Shown piece by piece: positions 1-5,725 of a stretch of DNA of 9,142 bases. The stretch covers positions 1-9,142 of the forward strand of contig URIJ01000076.1 of the NCBI GenBank assembly GCA_900547835.1. The letters are read 5' to 3'. Numbering within the stretch: position 1 is the first letter of the stretch; the number at the start of each line of letters is the position of its first letter. The notes beneath the pieces were generated by a model. That model made no database searches, was not told where the DNA came from, and saw nothing but the letters and a program-made list of their open reading frames with translations. Made by a program: the position numbers and the translations under genes. The DNA is from an uncultured Collinsella sp. GTDB taxonomy: Bacteria; Actinomycetota; Coriobacteriia; Coriobacteriales; Coriobacteriaceae.

Positions 1-1126
1 CACCCGCGCCGAGAAGCTGCTCGCCTTCAACAACCCCATGATGAACATCTGCGTCAACGGCGCGTTCGTCGTCATCATCTACCTGGGTTCCAAGCTCATC
101 ATCACGAGCCAGGGCACCCTGTTCGACGTGGGCCAGCTCTCCTCCATCTTTACCTACGGCTTCCAGATTCTGATGAGCCTAATGCAGCTGTCGATGATCT
201 TTGTCATGGTAACCATGGCAGACGAGTCGGCGCACCGCATTACCGAGGTGCTGGCCGCCGAGCCCACGATCGCCAACCCGACCGAGCCCGTGCACGAGGT
301 TGCCGACGGCTCCATCGACTTCGATCACGTGAGCTTTAAGTATTCCGAGCATGCCCGCCGCCAGGCGCTCGACGATATCGACCTGCATATTAAGAGCGGC
401 GAGACCATCGGCATTATCGGCGGCACCGGCTCGGCCAAGTCGACGCTCGTGAACCTGATCGCCCGCCTGTACGATGTCACCGAGGGCACCGTGCGCGTCG
501 GCGGCGTGGACGTGCGCGACTACGACCTGGACGCGCTGCGTCACCAGGTCGCCATGGTGCTGCAGAAAAACGTGCTGTTTAGCGGCACCATCGCCGAGAA
601 CCTGCGTTGGGGCGACCCGAACGCCACCGACGAGGAAGTCCGCGAGGCCGCACACCTGGCCTGCGCCGACGAGTTTGTCGACGGCTTCCCCAAGGGCTAC
701 GACACCTGGATCGAACAGGGCGGCTCTAATGTTTCGGGCGGTCAGAAGCAGCGCCTGTGCATTGCACGCGCCCTGTTGCGTCGCCCCAAGATCTTGATCC
801 TGGACGACTCCACCAGCGCCGTCGACACCAAGACTGACGCCAAGATTCGCGCAGGCCTGGCAAGCTATCTGCCCAACACGACCAAGCTCATCATCGCCCA
901 GCGCATCAGCTCCGTGCAGGACGCAGACCGCATCATTGTCATGGAGGGCGGCCGCATCGCACAGATCGGCAACCACGAAGAGCTGCTCAAGACGAGCGAG
1001 ATCTACCGAGAGACCTTTACCTCGCAAAACAAGATGTCTGCCGAGGGCGAAGGGGCCGTCGAGGCCGACACCGAGGCATCCGCAACGCAAGCTCAGACCC
1101 AGGAAGGAGGCGAGGCACATGAGTAA
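1..1126 (+). CDS. Heterodimeric ABC exporter, half-transporter A (5' end missing), degenerate-site subunit
   Basis: The reading frame is open from base 2, so the start lies left of the window; about 374 residues remain and roughly 230-250 are probably missing. Two hydrophobic segments (partial residues about 17-35 and 48-70) fit TM5 and TM6 of an exporter membrane domain, and a complete nucleotide-binding domain follows. Visible motifs are Walker A GGTGSAKS (140-147, Ala for the usual last Gly), signature VSGGQ (244-248), Walker B ILILDD (catalytic Glu replaced by Asp269) and IAQR (switch His replaced by Gln300). In heterodimeric exporters such as TM287/288, LmrCD and BmrCD, one subunit carries this set of changes and contributes the degenerate ATP site. 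The tail (about 340-374) is acidic, Ala-rich and probably disordered. It is a plasma-membrane protein acting with the next gene. The substrate is unknown; drugs, lipids or peptides are all possible. Confidence 0.93.
   Translation, partial: TRAEKLLAFNNPMMNICVNGAFVVIIYLGSKLIITSQGTLFDVGQLSSIFTYGFQILMSLMQLSMIFVMVTMADESAHRITEVLAAEPTIANPTEPVHEVADGSIDFDHVSFKYSEHARRQALDDIDLHIKSGETIGIIGGTGSAKSTLVNLIARLYDVTEGTVRVGGVDVRDYDLDALRHQVAMVLQKNVLFSGTIAENLRWGDPNATDEEVREAAHLACADEFVDGFPKGYDTWIEQGGSNVSGGQKQRLCIARALLRRPKILILDDSTSAVDTKTDAKIRAGLASYLPNTTKLIIAQRISSVQDADRIIVMEGGRIAQIGNHEELLKTSEIYRETFTSQNKMSAEGEGAVEADTEASATQAQTQEGGEAHE
1101..1110 (+). promoter_or_regulatory. Ribosome binding site for ABC half-transporter B, inside gene A
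   Basis: AGGAAGGAGG lies eight bases before the ATG at 1119. That ATG overlaps the stop of gene A in ATGAGTAA. The strong site fixes the start of gene B, because the frame is open much further upstream but that stretch (936-1118) is merely antiparallel coding of gene A in another frame. The overlap suggests translational coupling, which would give equal amounts of the two halves. Confidence 0.85.
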
Positions 1127-3038
1127 GGCAACGACCGCCGAGCGCGCGCTCAACCGTAAGGACGGCACCATGTCGCGCCTCATCAAGACGCTCTTTGGCT
1201 TCTATCCCGTGCTTTTGCCCCTTGTCGTCGCCGGCGTGGTGCTCTGCGCCATCATCAACTCCATCGGCGCGACCTTCCTGCAGAGCGCCCTGCAGATTAT
1301 TAGCGAATCGTGGCAGTCGGGCGATTGGGAAGCCGCACAGCCCAAGATTCTGCAGCTCGTGACCACCCTCGCCTGCATCTACGGCGTCGGTGTCCTGTCC
1401 TCGCTCTTCTGGAACCGCGCCATGGCTATCGTCACGCAGGGCTCGCTCGAGAAGCTGCGCGAGATGATGTTCAACCGCATGCAGGACCTGCCGATCCGCT
1501 ACTTCGACACGCACCAGCGCGGCGATATCATGAGCCACTACACCAACGACATCGACACGCTGCGCCAGATGATCAGCCAGTCGCTGCCCAACCTGCTCAT
1601 GACGATCATCGTCATCGTCACCGTGTTCTTCATCATGCTGTACTACAGCGCGTGGATGTGCCTGGTCATCATTGCCGGCATCGCCTTTATGACCTTTATG
1701 ACCAAGCTGCTCGGCTCCAACTCCGCGCGCTTCTTTATCGCGCAGCAAACCGAGCTCGGCGTGGTCGAGGGCCATATCGAGGAAGTCATGAACGGCCAGA
1801 AAGTCGTCAAGGCGTTCTGTCACGAGTCCGCCGCCGAGGCCGATTTTGACGAGCGCAACGAGAAGCTCTTCGAGGTCTCGCAGAAGGCCAACATGTACGC
1901 CAACATCCTCATGCCGATCCTCGGAAACCTGGGCGACTTGCTCTACGTGCTGGTCGCGCTGACCGGCGGCATCTTCCTGGCGCTGGGCGTGCCCAACCTG
2001 AGCCTCTCGGGCATGGCGCTCTCCATCGCCGTCGTGGTGCCGTTCCTCAACATGACCAAGCAGTTCTGCGGCCAGATCGGCCAGATCTCGCAGCAGATCA
2101 ACGCCGTGGTCATGGGCCTTGCCGGCGCCGAGCGTATCTTTGAGCTACTCGACGAGGAGCCCGAGGCCGACGAGGGCTACGTGACGCTTGTCAACGCACA
2201 GGTGAATCCCGACACCTGGCAGCTCGAGGAAGCCGACCACCGCACCGGCATGTGGGCATGGAAGCACCCGCACCGCGCGACCGGCGAGATCGAGTACGTG
2301 CCGCTGCGTGGTGACCTGGTCATGGATAACGTGGACTTTGGCTATACGCCCGACCACGAGGTGCTGCACGGCGTGTCCGTATATGCCAAGCCGGGCCAGA
2401 AGGTCGCGTTTGTCGGTGCCACCGGTGCCGGTAAGACGACCATCACCAACCTCATCAACCGCTTCTACGACATTGCCGACGGCAAGATCCGCTACGACGG
2501 CATCAACGTCAACAAGATTCGCAAGTCCGACCTGCGTCGCTCGCTGGGCGTGGTGCTGCAGGACGTGAACCTGTTCACCGGCACCGTGATGGACAACATC
2601 CGCTACGGCAACCTGGACGCCACCGACGAGGAGTGCATCAAGGCGGCCAAGCTCGCGGGAGCGGACGACTTTATCACCCGTCTGCCCGACGGCTACGACA
2701 CCATGCTCACCGGCAACGGCGCGCAGCTGTCGCAGGGCCAGCGCCAGTTGATCTCGATTGCGCGCGCCGCCGTCGCCGATCCGCCGGCGATGATCCTGGA
2801 CGAGGCCACGAGCTCCATCGACACCCGCACCGAGGCTATCGTGCAGGCGGGCATGGATAAGCTCATGGAGGGCCGCACGACGTTTGTCATCGCGCACCGC
2901 CTGTCCACCGTGCGCAACTCCGACGCGATCATCTGTCTGGATCACGGCCGCATCATCGAGCGCGGCAACCACGACGAGCTGATCGCCAAGCGCGGGTATT
3001 ACTACCAGCTCTACACCGGAGCGTTTGAGCTGGAGTAG
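1119..3038 (+). CDS. Heterodimeric ABC exporter, half-transporter B (consensus Walker site subunit)
   Basis: A 639-residue protein with an N-terminal membrane domain (hydrophobic segments from about residue 27, including one near 153-175) and a C-terminal ATPase domain. Walker A is GATGAGKT (433-440), the signature is LSQGQ (537-541, Gln for the first Gly), Walker B ends in Asp561-Glu562 with the catalytic Glu intact, and the switch His is His593 in IAHR. Pairing its Walker motifs with VSGGQ of subunit A gives one full ATPase site; LSQGQ pairs with the altered site of subunit A. An unusually long linker (about 346-398, with a WAWKHPH segment) separates the membrane and ATPase domains. From memory, such linkers occur in this branch of Gram-positive exporters. 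It overlaps gene A by 8 bases and ends at a strong terminator. The heterodimer assignment is very likely; the substrate is not predictable. Confidence 0.95.
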   Translation: MSKATTAERALNRKDGTMSRLIKTLFGFYPVLLPLVVAGVVLCAIINSIGATFLQSALQIISESWQSGDWEAAQPKILQLVTTLACIYGVGVLSSLFWNRAMAIVTQGSLEKLREMMFNRMQDLPIRYFDTHQRGDIMSHYTNDIDTLRQMISQSLPNLLMTIIVIVTVFFIMLYYSAWMCLVIIAGIAFMTFMTKLLGSNSARFFIAQQTELGVVEGHIEEVMNGQKVVKAFCHESAAEADFDERNEKLFEVSQKANMYANILMPILGNLGDLLYVLVALTGGIFLALGVPNLSLSGMALSIAVVVPFLNMTKQFCGQIGQISQQINAVVMGLAGAERIFELLDEEPEADEGYVTLVNAQVNPDTWQLEEADHRTGMWAWKHPHRATGEIEYVPLRGDLVMDNVDFGYTPDHEVLHGVSVYAKPGQKVAFVGATGAGKTTITNLINRFYDIADGKIRYDGINVNKIRKSDLRRSLGVVLQDVNLFTGTVMDNIRYGNLDATDEECIKAAKLAGADDFITRLPDGYDTMLTGNGAQLSQGQRQLISIARAAVADPPAMILDEATSSIDTRTEAIVQAGMDKLMEGRTTFVIAHRLSTVRNSDAIICLDHGRIIERGNHDELIAKRGYYYQLYTGAFELE

Positions 3039-3071
3039 ATCTGGCAACCCGGAACTACGCCGCAACGCATA

Positions 3072-3107
3072 AGCCCCCGCAGTTCATATGAGCTGTGGGG
3101 GCTTTTT
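3072..3107 (+). terminator. Intrinsic terminator of the ABC exporter operon
   Basis: Bases 3072-3087 and 3088-3103 can pair over all 16 positions, with two G-U pairs; in practice the innermost bases form the loop. The base of the stem is AGCCCCC/GGGGGCT and it runs into TTTTT (3103-3107). It begins 33 bases after the stop of half-transporter B. The minus-strand side has only a short T run, so it works mainly for plus-strand transcripts. Confidence 0.9.
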
Positions 3108-3116
3108 CATGCCAGC

Positions 3117-3302
3117 CGGAAACCGTATCCCACTTTTCGGGCCCAGAATGGGATGCCGTTTCCCGCTGGACCCCCTCCGGGAAACGGCATCCCATTTCAA
3201 GGGAGTAAACCGGGATGTAGTTTCCCCTAACGGCACCTTTGGGAAGCCGCATCCCACTCTAGACGCACAAAACGGGATGAGCTTTCCCATGGTGATCCAA
3301 GA
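3117..3302. repeat. Array of three 62-base units, each with two alternating GGGA-N7-TCCC palindromic boxes
   Basis: Six 15-base boxes start at 3117, 3150, 3179, 3212, 3241 and 3274. Each is GGGA-N7-TCCC (the first has C for its first G). The inner bases give an orientation: 3150, 3212 and 3274 read GGGATG..(G/C)TTTCCC, while 3117, 3179 and 3241 read the reverse complement. Same-orientation boxes are exactly 62 bases apart. The spacers alternate 18 and 14 bases and share no clear sequence, so the boxes are conserved and the spacers are not. The gap between the ABC terminator and the GGDEF gene has no credible gene: 62 is not a multiple of three, so the repeats would fall in different frames. 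The array could be a protein-binding array, a dispersed intergenic repeat family or a set of RNA hairpins. I cannot tell which from one copy of the locus. Confidence 0.85.
3147..3196. repeat. Perfect 19-base inverted repeat within the array
   Basis: AATGGGATGCCGTTTCCCG (3147-3165) is the exact reverse complement of 3178-3196, leaving a 12-base loop. It is the best-preserved box pair. The next pair with the same 14-base spacer (3212-3226 with 3241-3255) retains 12 Watson-Crick pairs, two G-U pairs and one mismatch. No T run follows, so it is not an ordinary intrinsic terminator. Confidence 0.85.
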
Positions 3303-3384
3303 CCAGAAGCATGTCCGATAGCGCAGCCAGGTCAAGAACAACAAGGCAAGCGTCACGCCAATTTGGACGAGCGTCTGCTGCAGT

Positions 3385-3412
3385 TTGAGGCTGCTGGCCC
3401 ATATGGTAGAGT
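3385..3412 (+). promoter_or_regulatory. Candidate promoter for the GGDEF gene
   Basis: TTGAGG (3385-3390) and TAGAGT (3407-3412) are 16 bases apart, and each matches the housekeeping consensus at four of six positions. This would start the transcript near 3419, about 60 bases before the gene. The rest of 3303-3384 shows no gene, repeat or motif I can support. Confidence 0.35.
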
Positions 3413-3430
3413 TAACCACCCATGAATTTC

Positions 3431-3445
3431 AGCACGCTGCGTGCT
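3431..3445. promoter_or_regulatory. 15-base palindrome in the GGDEF gene leader
   Basis: AGCACGC and GCGTGCT flank a central T in a perfect odd-length palindrome. It lies about 12-26 bases after the predicted transcript start and about 20 bases before the ribosome binding site, so it may be an operator or a small leader hairpin. Only its symmetry and position support it. Confidence 0.35.
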
Positions 3446-3464
3446 ACCTGCTCTTTTGTCATTT

Positions 3465-3471
3465 AGGGGAG
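3465..3471 (+). promoter_or_regulatory. Ribosome binding site deciding the GTG start of the GGDEF gene
   Basis: AGGGGAG sits seven bases before GTG at 3479. The other nearby GTG (3471) opens a frame that stops at the TGA at 3480-3482, so 3479 is the only sensible start with a good site. Confidence 0.75.
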
Positions 3472-3478
3472 TGAACTT

Positions 3479-4570
3479 GTGAATACTTCTGTCGCCAAGA
3501 AGGCCAGCCAGGCGGTGCGCCTGCTCATGATGGTGCTCACGGCAGTTCTCATCTTCTTCTTCATCAATGTTATGCTGCTCGTCTCCGATATCCAGGGCAC
3601 GGCGCGCGTGGTCAATTACGCCGGTCTGGTGCGCGGTACCACGCAGCGAATCGTTAAGCTCGAGGATGCGGGCCAGCCTCAAGATGACCTGCTCAAAGCC
3701 GTGGATTCATACATCAACGGTTTGCGTTACGGAAGTGACGACCTCAACCTCGTCCGTCTCGACGACGATGAGTATCAGGCAAAGATGACCGAGCTTGCAA
3801 ATTATTATGATGAGCTTTGCGCCGAGATTAGCCGCGTGCGCGAAGTCGGCTACGAGAGCACCGACATCATCTCCATGAGCGAGGAGTTCTTTGGCATTTG
3901 CGACGATGCTACGCGACTCGCAGAGGACTACTCTCAGGAGAAGGCGTCGGCGCTCAACTATCTCGAGGGCTTGGTGATCATCGACATCGTGGGCTTGGTG
4001 GCGACCTTTGCGGTCGAACTTGTTCGCGCGGTGCGCACTGCCGCGCTCAACCGCGAGCTGCAGAGCAAAGTCTATCTCGACGAAGCCACAGGACTGCCCA
4101 ATAAGAATAAGTGCGAGGAGATCTTGGGGCAGGAGCATCCCGTTTCCGCTGAACCGCCCGTTGCGCTGTGCGTCTTCGATCTTAACAATCTGCATATGGT
4201 CAATAACAACTTCGGCCATGAGAAGGGCGATGAATACATTCGCTCTTTTGCCCAACAACTGGGAAGTGTGGCGTCGGAGACGTGCTTTGTGGGTCGCGAC
4301 GGCGGCGATGAGTTTATCGCGGTGCTGTGGGATGCCGACCGAGCCGCTGTGGAATCCTGTCTCGCTCGGGTTCGTGCGAACGTGAACGAGTATTCCGAGG
4401 CTCACCCCGACATGCCTATCAGCTATGCGGTGGGCTATGCACTTTCCAGTGATTTTGATGAACCGCCTACGATGCGCGAGCTCTTTTCCCAGGCCGACAA
4501 AAACATGTACATCGACAAGAACCGCGTAAAGACAGCCGAGGCAGCCGGGCCGCAACGCGAGGACCGCTAA
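3479..4570 (+). CDS. Membrane-anchored GGDEF diguanylate cyclase
   Basis: A 363-residue protein that should join two GTP into cyclic di-GMP at the inner face of the membrane. TM1 is at about residues 14-36 and TM2 at about 164-184. They frame an extracytoplasmic region of about 125 residues, acidic and probably helical, with GLVRGTTQRIVKLE near its start. That stretch resembles the helical sensor domains of chemoreceptors and PilJ-type proteins, and is a weak match by eye. The GGDEF domain follows: DEATGLPNK (201-209), the metal-binding region FDLNN with Asp234, the FGHEKGDE stretch, the intact catalytic RDGGDEF with GGDEF at 275-279, and a typical ADKNMY near the end. The RxxD inhibitory site expected just upstream of GGDEF is absent; Ser and Cys stand at those positions. 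The gene stands alone, facing the lysR gene. Its input signal and output (motility, adhesion or matrix) are unknown. Confidence 0.92.
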   Translation: MNTSVAKKASQAVRLLMMVLTAVLIFFFINVMLLVSDIQGTARVVNYAGLVRGTTQRIVKLEDAGQPQDDLLKAVDSYINGLRYGSDDLNLVRLDDDEYQAKMTELANYYDELCAEISRVREVGYESTDIISMSEEFFGICDDATRLAEDYSQEKASALNYLEGLVIIDIVGLVATFAVELVRAVRTAALNRELQSKVYLDEATGLPNKNKCEEILGQEHPVSAEPPVALCVFDLNNLHMVNNNFGHEKGDEYIRSFAQQLGSVASETCFVGRDGGDEFIAVLWDADRAAVESCLARVRANVNEYSEAHPDMPISYAVGYALSSDFDEPPTMRELFSQADKNMYIDKNRVKTAEAAGPQREDR

Positions 4571-4589
4571 ACCCGTAGCAAAGGGTAGC
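4566..4589. terminator. Weak hairpin between convergent genes, possible terminator
   Basis: GCT-AA-ACCC, an eight-base loop and GGGT-AGC can pair with a two-base bulge, starting inside the stop region of the GGDEF gene. No clear T run follows on either strand. This 43-base convergent gap is where both transcripts should end, which is the main reason to list it. Confidence 0.25.
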
Positions 4590-4613
4590 TAATTTGGGAC
4601 GGGACTCTTTTGG

Positions 4614-5492
4614 CTATTTGAGAAGTTGTGCCATGGCGTTGACGAATTTTTGGACTTGGAGGGTGGGCTCGAGCGGATAGTGCAAAAAGACCGGCACCTC
4701 GCGACCGCATAGGAACGGCACGCCCACAAAGGCCGGGTGTACCCCCGACCATGCGCCGCAGGTGAGCACCGCGTCGCCCTTTTCCTCTGCCTCGTTAAAG
4801 AGCGCAAAGTCAAAGCTGTCCACGTCGATCACGTCAACGCCGCCGTCGGCCAGAAGGTCGATGCGCAGGCTGTCCATTGCGTCGTTGCCGTGGCGGAGCA
4901 CGCGCAGGCGCATGCCCTCCAGGTCGGCAACCGTAATGCGTGTCTTGCGCGCCAGCGGGCTCGTGCGTGGCACGTCGATATAAAACGGCACGTTGACGAT
5001 GCGGAGCTTTTGGCAGGCGTCACCCCAGCGCGGGGTCGAAAAACTCGACTGCACCACATCCACCTCGCGACCGAGGCTGCGCATGACGGTCTCGCGTTCG
5101 TCGTAGAGGTCGCTTACCGGCACGATCTCAAATCGCAGCGACGGCTCCAGATCGTGGATGCCCGTCCACATCGACAGCGTTTGGCGCCCCGGGCACATCA
5201 TCGACACGCCCAGGCGTACGGCACCGCCATCGCCCGCCGCACGTCGGGCACGGCGCAGGGCGTCCTCGGACTGGCGCATGATCGAGCGCGCGTCGTCCAC
5301 CAGCAGAGCACCCGCCGGCGTCACCTTGACGCCCGAATGCGAGCGCTCGAACAGCGTAATACCGAACTTCGCCTCAAAACCCGATACCTGCTTGACGAGC
5401 GCCGGCGTCGACACGCGCAGCTTTGCCGCCGCACGCGAGAAGCTTCCCAGCTCCGCGGCGGCCGATATGGCCTCAAGTCGTCGATCGTACAC
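4614..5492 (-). CDS. LysR-type transcriptional regulator
   Basis: With the GTG at 5492 as start the protein is 292 residues, normal for this family. The N-terminal winged helix-turn-helix is canonical: GSFSRAA (16-22), VSTPAL (27-32), then QV..FE...G..LFERS and a VTPAG wing (57-61). A linker helix and an effector-binding domain of about 200 residues follow. GTG 5492 is preferred because GGGAG lies six bases upstream and the protein then begins, as LysR proteins do, about 15 residues before GSF. An ATG at 5525 would add 11 basic residues but has no visible ribosome binding site. The gene is divergent from the SDR-transporter-Gfo/Idh operon, the usual arrangement for a LysR protein that controls its neighbour and itself and responds to a substrate or intermediate of that pathway. 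The effector is not predictable from sequence. Confidence 0.92.
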   Translation of the reverse strand: MYDRRLEAISAAAELGSFSRAAAKLRVSTPALVKQVSGFEAKFGITLFERSHSGVKVTPAGALLVDDARSIMRQSEDALRRARRAAGDGGAVRLGVSMMCPGRQTLSMWTGIHDLEPSLRFEIVPVSDLYDERETVMRSLGREVDVVQSSFSTPRWGDACQKLRIVNVPFYIDVPRTSPLARKTRITVADLEGMRLRVLRHGNDAMDSLRIDLLADGGVDVIDVDSFDFALFNEAEEKGDAVLTCGAWSGVHPAFVGVPFLCGREVPVFLHYPLEPTLQVQKFVNAMAQLLK

Positions 5493-5498
5493 GTCAAT

Positions 5499-5503
5499 CT
5501 CCC
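5499..5503 (-). promoter_or_regulatory. Ribosome binding site supporting the GTG start of the lysR-type gene
   Basis: On the minus strand GGGAG is followed by six bases and then GTG at 5492. The alternative ATG at 5525 is preceded by CTGTGGCACC, which is not a ribosome binding site. Confidence 0.6.
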
Positions 5504-5559
5504 GTTTTCGCGCCCGTGACCGCATGGTGCCACAGGGGGTTGTTTTCGCAGGTCACGCG

Positions 5560-5594
5560 CTCAATTGAGAATAAACTGCATCGCACGGTGTAAA
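5560..5594 (-). promoter_or_regulatory. Candidate promoter of the lysR-type gene with overlapping palindrome
   Basis: On the minus strand TTTACA (5589-5594) and TATTCT (5568-5573) are 15 bases apart, shorter than ideal. The perfect ten-base palindrome CTCAATTGAG (5560-5569) overlaps the end of the -10 element, a place where a repressor or the LysR protein itself could act. The symmetry is certain; the promoter call is tentative. Confidence 0.35.
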
Positions 5595-5600
5595 CCTACG

Positions 5601-5617
5601 GTTAATGCCATTCTAAC
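5601..5617. promoter_or_regulatory. Candidate LysR binding site (T-N11-A dyad)
   Basis: GTTA-N9-TAAC is a perfect four-base-arm dyad containing the T-N11-A core (T5603, A5615) typical of LysR-type binding boxes. It is about 11 bases upstream of the proposed -35 element of the divergent operon, where such activators often bind. A second short dyad, AACC-TAC-GGTT (5593-5603), abuts it. The motif is short and could arise by chance. Confidence 0.4.
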
Positions 5618-5627
5618 AAATATGCAA

Positions 5628-5656
5628 TTCACCTGCGCAAATGCAAAGCATACGAT
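5628..5656 (+). promoter_or_regulatory. Candidate promoter of the SDR-MFS-Gfo/Idh operon
   Basis: TTCACC (5628-5633) and TACGAT (5651-5656) are separated by exactly 17 bases, each with four of six consensus matches. The dyad ATGC-AAA-GCAT (5641-5651) fills the end of the spacer and touches the -10 element, so it may be an operator. The weak -35 would fit a promoter that needs an activator. The predicted leader is about 60 bases. Confidence 0.45.
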
Positions 5657-5672
5657 AACCAGCGAAAACCAC

Positions 5673-5699
5673 GTGGGTCGGTTAATGGGAGCGACCCAC
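5673..5699 (+). promoter_or_regulatory. Leader hairpin ahead of the SDR gene
   Basis: GTGGGTCG (5673-5680) pairs perfectly with CGACCCAC (5692-5699) around an 11-base loop. It lies within the predicted 5' leader, just before the purine-rich ribosome binding region (AAGGGA at 5713-5718, seven bases before ATG 5726). It could stabilise the mRNA 5' end or be a DNA dyad for a regulator. No T run follows, so it is not a terminator. Confidence 0.45.
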
Positions 5700-5725
5700 C
5701 GGGAGGCACAAGAAGGGAAGTTCCT

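Noticed and set aside
936..1118. N-terminal extension of half-transporter B
   Set aside because: The frame is open, but it encodes Arg/Ser/Pro-rich sequence overlapping gene A. The strong ribosome binding site at 1101-1110 points to ATG 1119.
3117..3302. CRISPR array
   Set aside because: The boxes are only 15 bases, alternate in orientation and have spacers of 14 and 18 bases. No cas gene is present. CRISPR repeats are directly oriented and spacers are usually near 30 bases or more.
3088..3321. A 77-codon plus-strand frame over the repeat array
   Set aside because: It starts inside the ABC terminator stem. The 62-base repeat unit changes frame, so the repeats encode unrelated peptides. It is better explained as non-coding repeat.
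3084..3419. A 111-codon minus-strand frame whose first 45 residues include a hydrophobic stretch
   Set aside because: It begins at a GTG with no ribosome binding site and then runs through the repeat array and the terminator. The hydrophobic stretch alone is not enough to call a small membrane protein, though it could be a decayed remnant.
4737..5519. A 260-codon plus-strand frame opposite the lysR-type gene
   Set aside because: It is antisense to a canonical LysR protein, rich in Arg, His and Ala, has no recognisable domain and no ribosome binding site.
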